This document shows positions 36,484-45,350 of a stretch of DNA of 64,000 nucleotides, piece after piece; positions within the stretch are counted from its first letter, which is position 1; every line of letters begins with the position of its first letter. The position numbers were made by a program, and so were the translations under genes. This DNA is from Bradyrhizobium septentrionale (GTDB lineage: Bacteria; Pseudomonadota; Alphaproteobacteria; Rhizobiales; Xanthobacteraceae). The notes under the pieces are model-generated. The model was not told the DNA's origin. It saw only the letters and a program-made list of their open reading frames with translations, and made no database searches. The DNA is taken from contig NZ_CP088285.1 in the NCBI RefSeq assembly GCF_011516645.4, positions 2,498,501 through 2,562,500 on the forward strand. The letters run 5' to 3'.

Positions 36484-36625
36484 AGAGTGGTGGGGGATAC
36501 GCAACGAACAGGAGCCACGACTTTATTACGGGGCACGAACACTATTCGCCGTCATCATTTTCAGCTTTACTGCCGGCAACAGCCGGGCACGGATCCCTGC
36601 GAGACAACAAAATGGAGGGGATCGC

Positions 36626-37687
36626 TTGGCATCGGTGGAGTTGCGCGGCCTGGTCAAGCGGTTTGGATCGTTTGTCGCAGTTGATGATGTCTCGCTGACG
36701 ATCGATCACGGCCAGCTGGTCTGCCTGCTCGGGCCGTCCGGCTGCGGCAAGACCACGACGCTGCGGCTGATCGCCGGCTTCCTCGAACCATCCGACGGCG
36801 AAATCCGCGTCGGCGATCGCGTGGTGTCGTCGAAAGCGCGCACGCTGCCGCCCGAGCAGCGCAACATGTCGATGATCTTCCAGAGCTACGCGCTGTGGCC
36901 GCATATGACGGTGGCCGAGAACATCGTCTACGGCCTGCGCCTACGCAAAATGGATCGCGACACCATCGCGAAAAAACTCGGCGCGATCCTGGCGACGACC
37001 AAGCTGGAACCGCTGGCGCAGCGCTATCCGGGCGAGTTGTCCGGCGGCCAGCAGCAGCGCGTCGCGCTGGCGCGGGCGCTGATCGTCGGCCCCGAGACGC
37101 TGCTGCTCGACGAGCCACTGTCCAACCTCGACGCCAATCTGCGCGAGGAGATGCGGTTCGAAATCCGCCGCTTGCACGACGAATATCGCTACACCACGGT
37201 CTACGTCACCCACGATCAATCCGAGGCGATGACGACAGCCGATCTGATCGCGGTGATGAACGCCGGCAAGATCGACCAGCTCGGCGCGCCTGAGGACATC
37301 TATGCGCGGCCGGAATCCGAATTCGTCGCGCGCTTCATCGGCGCTGCCAATGTCATCAAAGGCACCGCGCGCGATGCGACCCACGTGGAATTCGCCGGCG
37401 CGACGCTCGAGGTGGTCGGCGCGAAACTGACAGCCGGCCAGAGCGCGCCGGTCGCGATCCGCCAGCACGAGATCCAGCTCTCGACGCACGCGCCGGCCGC
37501 AACGCAGAACACGCTCAAGGCCATCGTGACGCGGCAGGTCTATCTCGGCATGAACCGCGACTACATGGTGGAAACCTCCGACGGCACCTCGCTGCGCGTG
37601 ACCACGCCAGCGGAAACCGCGGTCGAGAAAGGCAGCGAGGTCTGGCTGACACTGCCGCCCGAGCGCTGCCGCGCGCTCAGCCGTTAA
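36626..37687 (+). CDS. ABC transporter ATP-binding protein (iron/putrescine/sulfate-type importer)
   Basis: 353 aa from TTG at 36626 (GGAGGGG 6-8 bp upstream). Walker A GPSGCGKT, Q-loop FQSYALWPHM, signature LSGGQQQR, Walker B LLLDEPLSNLD and H-loop VTHDQ are all intact. The C-terminal TOBE domain spans about residues 245-350. It overlaps the following gene by one base at TAATG. It energises import of the ligand bound by the periplasmic protein encoded next. Confidence 0.93.
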   Translation: MASVELRGLVKRFGSFVAVDDVSLTIDHGQLVCLLGPSGCGKTTTLRLIAGFLEPSDGEIRVGDRVVSSKARTLPPEQRNMSMIFQSYALWPHMTVAENIVYGLRLRKMDRDTIAKKLGAILATTKLEPLAQRYPGELSGGQQQRVALARALIVGPETLLLDEPLSNLDANLREEMRFEIRRLHDEYRYTTVYVTHDQSEAMTTADLIAVMNAGKIDQLGAPEDIYARPESEFVARFIGAANVIKGTARDATHVEFAGATLEVVGAKLTAGQSAPVAIRQHEIQLSTHAPAATQNTLKAIVTRQVYLGMNRDYMVETSDGTSLRVTTPAETAVEKGSEVWLTLPPERCRALSR

Positions 37688-37710
37688 TGAACAAGAAACG
37701 GAGGGACGCG

Positions 37711-38775
37711 ATGCGGAAACCAATTTCCAGACGCGATGTCCTGAAAGGCTCTGCGGCGCTTGCAGCCGGCACGGTGTTCGCATCGCCCGCGCGCGCCGCA
37801 GCGCCCGAGTCGACAGCGATCACGCCCGGCCTCGTCGCCGCCGCGAAGAAGGACGGCACGCTGGTGTTCTATTCGTCGATGGACCTGCCGGTCGGCGAGA
37901 AGCTCGGCAAGGCGTTCGAGGCCGCGTATCCCGGCATCGCGGTGCAGATCGAGCGCTCCGGCTCGGAGCGGCTGTTCCAGCGCGTCGCGCAGGAATTCGA
38001 CGCCAACATCCATGCCGCCGACGTCGTTAACAGCGCCGATGCCTCGCACTTTATCCCATGGAAAAAGAGCGGCTGGCTGATGCCGTTCGTGCCCGAGGAC
38101 GTCGCGAAGTATTTTCCCGACAATTATCGCGATCCGGACGGGATGGCCGTGACCACGCGGCTGTGGCTGTCGTCGATCGCCTACAACACCAATTTGGTGA
38201 AGGCCGAGGACGCGCCGAAAAGCTTTACCGATTTGCTCGACGCGAAATGGGCGGGCAAGATGGTGAAGGGCCATCCGGCCTATAGCGGGACCATCATGAC
38301 CACGACGTTCCAGATCGTCCGCGAGCTCGGCTGGCCGTATCTGGAGAAGCTCGCCAAGCAGCGCGTGATGCAGGTGCAGTCCTCGACCGACCCGCCGAAG
38401 AAGCTCTCGCTCGGCGAACGCGCCGTGATGGCCGACGGCAATGAATATGGCATCGTGCTGTTGAAGGAGGCCGGACAGCTGGTCGAGCCGGTCTATCCGA
38501 CCGAGGGCACGCCGACGATCTCGGGACCGACAGGCATCTTCGCCGGCGCGCCGCATCCGAACGCCGCAAAGCTGTTCCAGGCCTGGCTGCACACCCGCGA
38601 GACCCAGCAATTCTTCGTCGACTTCACCGGACAATATTCGCTGCACGCCCAGGTGCAGCCGAAGGCCGGCCGGCGCAGGCTCGCCGACATCAAGCTGATG
38701 AAGGAGGATCCGGCGGGGGTGGAGGCGATGACCGAAGAGATCAAGACGCGCTATGCGCAGTTGTTTCGGGTGTGA
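37711..38775 (+). CDS. ABC transporter substrate-binding protein (ferric iron type)
   Basis: 354 aa from the ATG at 37711, which has ACGGAGGGACGCG upstream; an overlapping ATG at 37687 is the alternative. Tat-type signal (ISRRDVLKGSAALAAGTVFA), then an extracellular solute-binding fold (GTLVFYSSMDLPVGEKLGKA, SLGERAVMADGNEYGIVLLK). Pattern fits the Fe(3+)-binding FbpA/AfuA group, but tyrosine ligands cannot be confirmed by eye. Part of an importer with the flanking ATPase and permease. Confidence 0.9.
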   Translation: MRKPISRRDVLKGSAALAAGTVFASPARAAAPESTAITPGLVAAAKKDGTLVFYSSMDLPVGEKLGKAFEAAYPGIAVQIERSGSERLFQRVAQEFDANIHAADVVNSADASHFIPWKKSGWLMPFVPEDVAKYFPDNYRDPDGMAVTTRLWLSSIAYNTNLVKAEDAPKSFTDLLDAKWAGKMVKGHPAYSGTIMTTTFQIVRELGWPYLEKLAKQRVMQVQSSTDPPKKLSLGERAVMADGNEYGIVLLKEAGQLVEPVYPTEGTPTISGPTGIFAGAPHPNAAKLFQAWLHTRETQQFFVDFTGQYSLHAQVQPKAGRRRLADIKLMKEDPAGVEAMTEEIKTRYAQLFRV

Positions 38776-38804
38776 GGATGCGAGCCGCGGCGCATGCTTC
38801 CCTG

Positions 38805-38937
38805 CCTCGCCCCGCTTGCGGGGAGAGGCCGCCGCGCATCGCAAGATGCGCGGCGGGTGAGGGGGCCCTCCACGTACCGTGCTCGCTGAAGCAGCCCCTC
38901 ACCCCAACCCTCTCCCCGCAAGAGCGGGGCGAGGGAG
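38805..38937. repeat. Dispersed palindromic element, family A, inside the ABC importer operon
   Basis: CCTCGCCCCGCTTGCGGGGAG and inverted CCCTCTCCCCGCAAGAGCGG, with an internal GCCGCGCATC/GATGCGCGGC hairpin. It separates binding-protein and permease genes. Confidence 0.85.
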
Positions 38938-38962
38938 CTGAGAAAGTTCACCGCGGGTCAAC

Positions 38963-40672
38963 ATGACGACAACCACAACCACCTCCCCAGCCCCCCGCGC
39001 CCGCATCGACTGGACGCGTCCGGTGCTCTGGCTGTTCGCGGCGGTGCTCATCCTGCTGATCCTGCTGCCGCTGTCATGGCTTGCGGTGTTTGCCTTCACC
39101 GACAAGAACCGCCATCCGACGCTGCAGAACTTCGTCACGCTGTTCAGCAATCCCGACTTCCTCGATCCGCTGCTGACGACTGCGATCATCGCGACCACGT
39201 CGGCGGTGATCTGCTGCATCGTCGCGGCGCCGCTGAGCTGGCTGGTGTCGCGCACCGACATGCCGGGCCGGCAGACCATCCGCGCGCTGGTGACGGCGTC
39301 GTTCGTGACGCCGCCGTTCCTCGGCGCGGTCGCCTGGGAATTGCTGGCAGCGCCGAATTCGGGGCTGTTGAACCAGCTCTACCGGCTGTTCGCGGGCGAG
39401 GACGCGGACGCGCTGTTCAACATCTATTCGATGACCGGGATCATCTTCGTGATCTCCTGCTACACCTTCCCGTTCGTGTTCGTGCTGGTGGCGAATGCGC
39501 TCGACACCATGCCGGGCGAGCTGGAGGACGCCTCCGCGATCCTCGGCGGCAATGCCTGGACCACGGCGCGGCGGGTGACGATTCCGCTCGCCATGCCCGC
39601 GCTGGTGGCGGGCGCCCTGATCGCCTTCCTGCAGGCGATGACGCTGTTCGGCTCGCCGGCGATCCTGGCGCTCCCGGCCGGTTTCCACACCATGACGACC
39701 AAGATCTGGAGCCTGTTCCAGTATCCGCCAAAACTCGAGCTGGCGGCCGCCGCCGCGGTGCCGCTGCTGGTGCTGACCATCCTGCTGCTGCAGGGCCAGA
39801 AGGCGCTGCTCGGCAGGCGCGGCTATTCGGTGATCGGCGGCAAATATGGCGCGCCGCGCCGCGTGGAGCTGAAAGGATGGCGCTGGGCCGCGCTCGGCTT
39901 CTGCCTCCTGGTGCTGCTCAACCCGGTGTTCCTGCCCTACTTCGCGCTGCTCAACGCCGCGTTCTCGCCGAATGCGACCACGCTGGTGACGCCGTCGACG
40001 CTGACGCTGCACAACATCGTCTTCGTGTTCACGGAGCTGTCGTCGACGCAACTGGCGCTGAAGAACACCGTGATCCTGGGCGCCGCGACCGCGACCATCG
40101 GCACCATCCTGGCGCTGGTCATCGCCTATGTGACGACGCGAAAGGTGATCGCGGGCCATCGCGTGCTCGGCTTCCTTGCCACCGCGCCGGTCGCCGTGCT
40201 CGGCGTCGGCCTGTTCCTGAGCTACACGCGGCCACCCTTCGTGCTCTACGGCACGCTGTGGATCCTGCTGCTGGCGTTCCTCACCATCAATTTGCCCTCG
40301 GCCTATCAGCAATTGCAGGCGGCGTTCGCGACCATCCATCCTGAGCTCGAGGAGGCAAGCCGCATCCTCGGCGCGACGCGGCTGCAGGCGCTGCGCCAGA
40401 TCACCGCGCCGCTGCTGCGCACCGGCGTGATCGCGACCTGGTGCTTCATCTTCATCGGCGTGATGCGGGAACTGTCGGCCGCGATCGTGCTGTTCACCTC
40501 GCAGACCAAGGTGCTGTCGGTCCTGATCTACGATCTCAACGAAGGCGGCGACCTCGCCGCGATCGCGGTGCTCGGCATCGCGATGTTGGTGATTACATTT
40601 GCCGTGGTGCTGGCGGTGAACCAGATCCCGATGTCCGGCGGCAATTCGGGCGCGAAGCTGAGGAACGGGTAA
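38963..40672 (+). CDS. ABC transporter permease, fused two-domain (FbpB/AfuB type)
   Basis: 569 aa with about twelve membrane helices and two BPD_transp_1 modules. The ATPase-coupling EAA loops are LEDASAILGGNAWTTARRVT and LEEASRILGATRLQALRQIT. The fused double-permease layout is typical of ferric-iron importers. The Thr-rich N-terminus (MTTTTTTSPAP) may be partly untranslated. Completes the importer; 187 bp with a repeat separate it from the binding-protein gene. Confidence 0.92.
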   Translation: MTTTTTTSPAPRARIDWTRPVLWLFAAVLILLILLPLSWLAVFAFTDKNRHPTLQNFVTLFSNPDFLDPLLTTAIIATTSAVICCIVAAPLSWLVSRTDMPGRQTIRALVTASFVTPPFLGAVAWELLAAPNSGLLNQLYRLFAGEDADALFNIYSMTGIIFVISCYTFPFVFVLVANALDTMPGELEDASAILGGNAWTTARRVTIPLAMPALVAGALIAFLQAMTLFGSPAILALPAGFHTMTTKIWSLFQYPPKLELAAAAAVPLLVLTILLLQGQKALLGRRGYSVIGGKYGAPRRVELKGWRWAALGFCLLVLLNPVFLPYFALLNAAFSPNATTLVTPSTLTLHNIVFVFTELSSTQLALKNTVILGAATATIGTILALVIAYVTTRKVIAGHRVLGFLATAPVAVLGVGLFLSYTRPPFVLYGTLWILLLAFLTINLPSAYQQLQAAFATIHPELEEASRILGATRLQALRQITAPLLRTGVIATWCFIFIGVMRELSAAIVLFTSQTKVLSVLIYDLNEGGDLAAIAVLGIAMLVITFAVVLAVNQIPMSGGNSGAKLRNG

Positions 40673-40680
40673 TTCGATCT

Positions 40681-40797
40681 CGTGTCCGGGACGCGCTGCA
40701 GCGTGACAACGCTGCTGCGCAGAGCCGGGACCCGGCAAACATGGGCCCCGGCTCAGCAGTGCATCGCTGCGCGCTGCACTGCGTCCGGGGCACGGAC
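40681..40797. repeat. Dispersed palindromic element, family G variant
   Basis: CGTGTCCGGGACGCGCTGCAG and the inverted CTGCACTGCGTCCGGGGCACG, with a CCGGGACCCGG/GGGCCCCGG centre. Confidence 0.8.
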
Positions 40798-40887
40798 ATG
40801 TGAGCATGGTGCACCTCACGGACCTGTCGATCTGGCAATCGCCACATTCATCCCGATATAAGGCGGAACCCCGCATATGAGGATCGT

Positions 40888-42996
40888 GTGACCAAATCCA
40901 CCACCAAGAATTCACCCCCTGTCGCGCCGCGCCGGCCGCATTCCTTCACCACCCACGGCATCACGGTGACGGACGACTATGCCTGGATCAAGGATCCGAA
41001 CTGGCAGGAGGTGCTGCGCGATCCCTCGATCCTCGACCCCGATATCCGGACCTATCTCGAAGCCGAGAACGGCTACACCGAGAGCCTGCTCGGCCATACC
41101 GACGGCTTGCAGAAGCAGCTCGTCAAGGAGATGCGCGGGCGGATCAAGGAAGACGATTCCAGCGTGCCGTCGCCGGACGGCCCGTTCGCCTATTTCCGCA
41201 AGTTCCGCGAGGGCGGTCAGCACGAGCTGTTCTGCCGCACGCCGCGCGACGGCGGCGACGCGCATGTCGTGCTCGATGGCGATGCGCTGGCGAAGGACCA
41301 CAAATATTTCAAGTTCGGCGGCAGCCGGCACTCCAACGATCACCGGCTGCACGCCTGGAGCGCCGACACCAAGGGCTCCGAATACTTTTCCATTCGGGTG
41401 CGCGGCTGGGCCGATGGCGGCGATCTCGAGGATATCGTCGAGGAAACCGATGGTGGCGTGGTCTGGGCCGCGGATTCCAAGAGCTTCTTCTACGTCAAGC
41501 TCGACGACAATCACCGCCCGATGCAGGTGTGGCGGCACAAGCTCGGCACCAAACAGGCCGACGACATCCTGATCTATGAGGAGCAGGATCCCGGCTGGTT
41601 CACCCATCTGCACGAGAGCGCCAGCGGCCGTTTCTGCGTGATCGCGGGCGGCGACCACGAAACCTCCGAGCAGCGGCTGATCGATATCGCCAATCCCGAC
41701 GCCCCGCCGCGGCTCGTCGCGGCGCGCGAGGAAGGCGTGCAATATTCGATCGCCGACCGCGGCGACGAACTCTTCATCCTGACCAATGCCGACGACGCCA
41801 TCGACTTCAAGGTCGTCACCGCGCCGCTGGCGGCGCCGGAGCGCACCAACTGGCACGACCTGATCCCGTATCGCGAGGGCGTCTATGTGCTCGACGTCGA
41901 GCTCTATGCCGGCCACATGGTGCGGCTGGAGCGCGCCAACGCGCTGCCGGCGATCATCATCCGCGACCTCAAGACGGGCGAGGAGCACGCGATCGCGTTC
42001 GACGAGGCGGCCTATTCGCTCGACACCATGGGCGGCTACGAGTTCGAGACCACCAATCTACGTTTTGCCTATTCGTCGATGACGACGCCGTCGGAAGTCT
42101 ATGACTATGACATGGCGACGCGGACGCGGGTGCTGCGCAAGCGGCAGGAGATCCCATCCGGCCACAACCCGGCCGACTACGTCACCACGCGCATCATGGC
42201 GACCTCGCATGACGGCGCGCAGGTGCCGGTCTCGATCCTGCATCGCAAGGACTTTGCCCGCGACGGCAACGCGCCGCTGCTGCTCTATGGCTACGGCTCC
42301 TACGGTATGGCGATGCCGGCGTCGTTTGCGGCGAACCGGCTCTCGCTGGTCGACCGCGGTTTCGTCTATGCGATCGCGCATATCCGCGGCGGCGCCGACA
42401 AGGGCTGGGGCTGGTATCTCGACGGCAAGCGCGAAAAGAAGACCAATACGTTCGACGATTTCGCCGCCGCCGGCCGCGCGCTGTGTGATGCGAAATATAC
42501 GAGCGCCAAGCGCATCGTCGGTCATGGCGGCTCGGCGGGCGGCATGCTGATGGGTGCGGTGGCGAACCGCTCCGGCGAGCTGTTCGCCGGCATCGTCGGC
42601 GAGGTGCCGTTCGTCGACGTGCTCAACACCATGCTCGACGACACCTTGCCGCTGACGCCGCCGGAATGGCCGGAATGGGGTAACCCGATCGAGAGCGAGA
42701 AGGATTTTCGTACCATCCTGTCCTATTCGCCCTACGACAATGTCGCGGCGAAGGACTATCCCGCGATCCTTGCGATGGGCGGGCTCACCGATCCGCGCGT
42801 CACCTATTGGGAGCCGGCGAAATGGATCGCACGGCTGCGCGCCACCATGCGCGGCGGCGGCCCAGTGCTGTTGCGCACCAACATGGGCGCCGGCCACGGC
42901 GGCGCATCCGGCCGCTTCAACCGCCTCGACGAGGTCGCGATCGTCTACGCGTTCGCGCTGTGGGCGGTCGGGATGGCGGACAAGGCGGAGGTGTAG
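40888..42996 (+). CDS. S9 family serine peptidase (oligopeptidase B / prolyl oligopeptidase)
   Basis: 702 aa, GTG start with GAGGATC upstream. N-terminal beta-propeller; C-terminal alpha/beta-hydrolase domain with the nucleophile in GHGGSAGGMLMGAVAN, Asp in GGLTDPRVTYWEPAKW and His in MGAGHGGASGR. The DPRVxYWEPAKW pattern fits oligopeptidase B (protease II), which cuts short peptides after basic residues. No signal peptide, so cytoplasmic. Confidence 0.93.
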   Translation: MTKSTTKNSPPVAPRRPHSFTTHGITVTDDYAWIKDPNWQEVLRDPSILDPDIRTYLEAENGYTESLLGHTDGLQKQLVKEMRGRIKEDDSSVPSPDGPFAYFRKFREGGQHELFCRTPRDGGDAHVVLDGDALAKDHKYFKFGGSRHSNDHRLHAWSADTKGSEYFSIRVRGWADGGDLEDIVEETDGGVVWAADSKSFFYVKLDDNHRPMQVWRHKLGTKQADDILIYEEQDPGWFTHLHESASGRFCVIAGGDHETSEQRLIDIANPDAPPRLVAAREEGVQYSIADRGDELFILTNADDAIDFKVVTAPLAAPERTNWHDLIPYREGVYVLDVELYAGHMVRLERANALPAIIIRDLKTGEEHAIAFDEAAYSLDTMGGYEFETTNLRFAYSSMTTPSEVYDYDMATRTRVLRKRQEIPSGHNPADYVTTRIMATSHDGAQVPVSILHRKDFARDGNAPLLLYGYGSYGMAMPASFAANRLSLVDRGFVYAIAHIRGGADKGWGWYLDGKREKKTNTFDDFAAAGRALCDAKYTSAKRIVGHGGSAGGMLMGAVANRSGELFAGIVGEVPFVDVLNTMLDDTLPLTPPEWPEWGNPIESEKDFRTILSYSPYDNVAAKDYPAILAMGGLTDPRVTYWEPAKWIARLRATMRGGGPVLLRTNMGAGHGGASGRFNRLDEVAIVYAFALWAVGMADKAEV

Positions 42997-43023
42997 GACA
43001 TCGTAGCCCGGATACCTCCCCAT

Positions 43024-43051
43024 CGTCGTCCTGGCGAAAGCCAGGACCCAT
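43024..43051. repeat. Left arm of a family C palindromic element, split by the insertion sequence
   Basis: CGTCGTCCTGGCGAAAGCCA and GGACCCAT. The inverted right arm is at 44501-44527, so the two arms are now about 1.45 kb apart instead of about 80 bp. Confidence 0.9.
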
Positions 43052-43066
43052 ATGTGGACGGCCCCC

Positions 43067-43306
43067 GTGGCACAAGAGCTGTTTGGTGAGATCGGATCGC
43101 TTGCATCCATATGTCCGGCCTTTTGAGTGCGATCGAATGGATCGCTGGCCAAGATGGTTTGCGCGATGCGAGTTCCAAACAACCACGCGACCTGTTGGCG
43201 GCCGATGGGTCCTGCGGACTGTCTCGCATCGTTGCTCGATCGATCGCTCCATCTGCTCTTGCAGCTCCGGTCGGTCGGCGAGCGAGCCCGCCGGCTGGCC
43301 AATCTA
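43067..43306 (-). ncRNA. Candidate bridge RNA / seekRNA of the insertion sequence
   Basis: This 240-bp non-coding segment lies 3' of the transposase, where IS1111-type elements are known to encode the guide RNA. GATGCGAG (43165-43172) pairs with CTCGCATC (43223-43230). The 50-nt loop contains ATGGGTCCTG (43205-43214), the exact complement of left flank 43042-43051. It also contains CAACCACGCGACC (43180-43192), matching right flank 44419-44431 at 10 of 13 positions with all three differences tolerated as G-U pairs. A second region (43107-43114, CCATATGT) repeats the left element-target junction. Transcription and strand are inferred. Confidence 0.6.
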
Positions 43307-44344
43307 TTAGGCGGCGGCTGTCATGGGATTCATCCGTGCCGCCTCGTAACTCTCGCCCGTCGCCATCAGCTTCCAGGCGATGCGGGCCACTTTGTTGGCG
43401 AGCGCCACGGCCGCAAGCTTCGGCGGCTTGCGCTTGATCAGCGCCAGCAGCCAGCGCGAGTGATGACCGCGTCCCCGCCTCGCCTGCTGGATCACCGCTG
43501 TGGCCCCGACCACCAGCAGACGGCGCAGGTCCTCATCGCCCGCCCGCGTGATCTTGCCAAGCCTGGTCTTGCCAGCGGTGGAGTGGTCCTTGGGTGTCAA
43601 TCCCAGCCAGGCCGCAAAATGACGACCAGAACGGAACGCGCGCGGATCAGGTGTCTTCATCACCAGCGCGGTTGCAACGATCGGACCGACCGAGGGGATC
43701 TGAGCCAAGCGCCGGCCCGTGGCATCGGCGCGGTGCCAGGCCATCAGCTTGGCCTCAATCGCCTCCAACTCACCCTCGAGCCTGATGCGCTCCCGGCCCA
43801 GCACCACAAACAGCTCGCGCGCCAGAACGGGAAGCGTCTCGTCCTGCGCGATCCGCGCCAGCAGTGGTTCGATCGCGTCCAATCCCTTGGGTGCGATCAG
43901 GCCATACTCCGCCGCATGGCCGCGTATCGTATTGGTCAGCTGGGTGCGCCGGACGATCAATCCGTCGCGGACACCCATCAGCATCAGCGCAGCCTGCTGC
44001 TCGGCCGTCTTCACCGGCACGAAGCGCATGCTCGGCCGGCTCATCGCTTCACACAGACCTTCTGCATCCCGCCCGTCATTCTTGTTCCGCATCACGTAGG
44101 GCTTAACCAATTGCGGTGCCATCAGCTTCACCTCGTGACCGAGCTTGGAAAGCTCCCGCGCCCAATGTTGCGAAGCCCCGCATGCCTCCATCCCGATCAC
44201 GGTCGGCGGCAATTTGGCGAAGAACTCCAGCACCTGTTTGCGCGACAGCTTCTTGCGCAGCGCCACCTGCTCCCTCGCATCAACCCCATGCAACACAAAA
44301 ATATACTTCGACGTATCAATCCCAATGCGGATAATCTGGTTCAC
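43307..44344 (-). CDS. IS110 family transposase (DEDD)
   Basis: 345 aa from the GTG at 44344 (GGGAGCC upstream); longer upstream starts run into the element end. N-terminal DEDD RuvC-like domain: IRIGIDTSKY, VIGMEACG and KNDGRDAEGL carry the acidic residues. C-terminal transposase_20 domain: LAQIPSVGPIVATALV and FAAWLGLTPKDHSTAGKTRL with the region of the catalytic Ser. Intact and full length, so the element may be active. It would recombine donor and target under guidance of the element's own RNA. Confidence 0.93.
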   Translation of the reverse strand: MNQIIRIGIDTSKYIFVLHGVDAREQVALRKKLSRKQVLEFFAKLPPTVIGMEACGASQHWARELSKLGHEVKLMAPQLVKPYVMRNKNDGRDAEGLCEAMSRPSMRFVPVKTAEQQAALMLMGVRDGLIVRRTQLTNTIRGHAAEYGLIAPKGLDAIEPLLARIAQDETLPVLARELFVVLGRERIRLEGELEAIEAKLMAWHRADATGRRLAQIPSVGPIVATALVMKTPDPRAFRSGRHFAAWLGLTPKDHSTAGKTRLGKITRAGDEDLRRLLVVGATAVIQQARRGRGHHSRWLLALIKRKPPKLAAVALANKVARIAWKLMATGESYEAARMNPMTAAA

Positions 44345-44500
44345 GGACGGCTCCCATGTATGAGATCTAGACAACCTCATTCTGGCACACTGATGCCGTA
44401 GGGGGCCGTCCACACCATCAACCGCGTGATCTATCGAGCAAAGAGGTAGCAGTACCACGGTGCGGAACAGCCGGCCTTCGCCAAACTCCTCCCTGTGGTC

Positions 44501-44527
44501 ATGGGTCCTGGCTTTCGCCAGGACGAC
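44501..44527. repeat. Right arm of the split family C palindromic element
   Basis: ATGGGTCCTGGCTTTCGCCA then GGACGAC, the inverse of the arm at 43024-43051. Confidence 0.9.
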
Positions 44528-44545
44528 GGCGGAGAGTGAGGCGTG

Positions 44546-45259
44546 TCACCGCCCCTTGGCCGTCCGCCACGCCGCAAAATCCTTCAGCGTCTGCTCGTCG
44601 GTCGCGGGATAGAGGCCGAAGATGCCGCGGCCGTTCTGAACCTGCTCGGTGACGAAATCCTCGAACGCGGTCATCTCGAAGGTCTCATTGGCGATCTCGT
44701 CGGCGAGATGAGCGGGGATGACGATGACGCCGTCGCTGTCGCCGAGGACCACGTCGCCGGGAAACACCGGCGCGTCGCTGCAGCCGATCGGAACGTCGAT
44801 CGCCTGATGCAGCGTCAGATTGGTCGGCGCGCTCGGGCGGTGATGGAAGGCCGGGAAGCCGAGCCGCGCGATCTCGGCAGAATCGCGAAAACCGCCATCG
44901 GTGACGACACCGGCGCAGCCGCGCTTCATCAGCCGTGTCACCAGGATGGCGCCGGCCGAGGCCGCGCGCGCGTCCTTGCGGCTGTCCATGACCAGCACGC
45001 TGCCGGCCGGGCAGTCCTCGATCGCCTTGCGCTGCGGATGCGCGCGATCGCGGAACACCTCGATCGTGTTGAGGTCCTCGCGCGCCGGCATGTAGCGCAG
45101 CGTGAAGGCCTCGCCAACCATGGTCGGCTGATCGGGGCTCAGGGGGTGAACGTCCTGGATCATCTGGATGCGGAAGCCGCGCTTGAACAGTGCGGTTGCA
45201 ACCGTTGCGGTGGAGACGGTCTTCAGCTTGTTGCGGGTGGCGTCGCTGAGTTTTGACAT
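44546..45259 (-). CDS. RraA family protein (dimethylmenaquinone methyltransferase-like fold; aldolase-like)
   Basis: 237 aa. The RraA/HMG-aldolase fold signature is present: GAILVTRLMKRGCAGVVTDG then GFRD with the Arg and Asp of the divalent-metal aldolase site, and DVVLGDSDGVIVIPAHLADE. In family members with these residues the activity is a retro-aldol or decarboxylase reaction on 4-hydroxy-2-oxo acids. The neighbouring, same-strand IlvD/Edd sugar-acid dehydratase produces 2-oxo-3-deoxy acids, so a joint sugar-acid pathway is plausible. Confidence 0.88.
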   Translation of the reverse strand: MSKLSDATRNKLKTVSTATVATALFKRGFRIQMIQDVHPLSPDQPTMVGEAFTLRYMPAREDLNTIEVFRDRAHPQRKAIEDCPAGSVLVMDSRKDARAASAGAILVTRLMKRGCAGVVTDGGFRDSAEIARLGFPAFHHRPSAPTNLTLHQAIDVPIGCSDAPVFPGDVVLGDSDGVIVIPAHLADEIANETFEMTAFEDFVTEQVQNGRGIFGLYPATDEQTLKDFAAWRTAKGR

Positions 45260-45288
45260 CGGTGCGTTGCTTTCTCATGGTCGCGACA

Positions 45289-45350
45289 GCGAGCGAACCC
45301 GGAATCTCGAGGTTCCGGGTTCGCTGCTGCGCAGCGCCCCGGAACGACGG
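45289..45350. repeat. Dispersed palindromic element, family D relative
   Basis: GCGAACCCGGAATCTCGAGG TTCCGGGTTCGC forms a long hairpin, followed by GCTGCGCAGC and CCCCGGAACGACGG. Confidence 0.75.

Larger units (their letters stand above)
43052..44418 (-). mobile_element. IS110 family (IS1111-type) insertion sequence
   Basis: A DEDD transposase gene is flanked by perfect 14-bp subterminal inverted repeats TGTGGACGGCCCCC at 43053-43066 and 44401-44414 (right copy inverted). The flanks read CAGGACCCAT on the left and CAACCGCGTGATC on the right, with CCAT at both boundaries, so the uninterrupted target was probably CAGGACCCAT-CAACCGCG. No obvious longer target duplication is seen, as expected for IS110 elements. 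The repeats sit unequally close to the two ends, as in the IS1111 group. Length about 1.37 kb; exact ends uncertain by a few bases. Confidence 0.88.
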
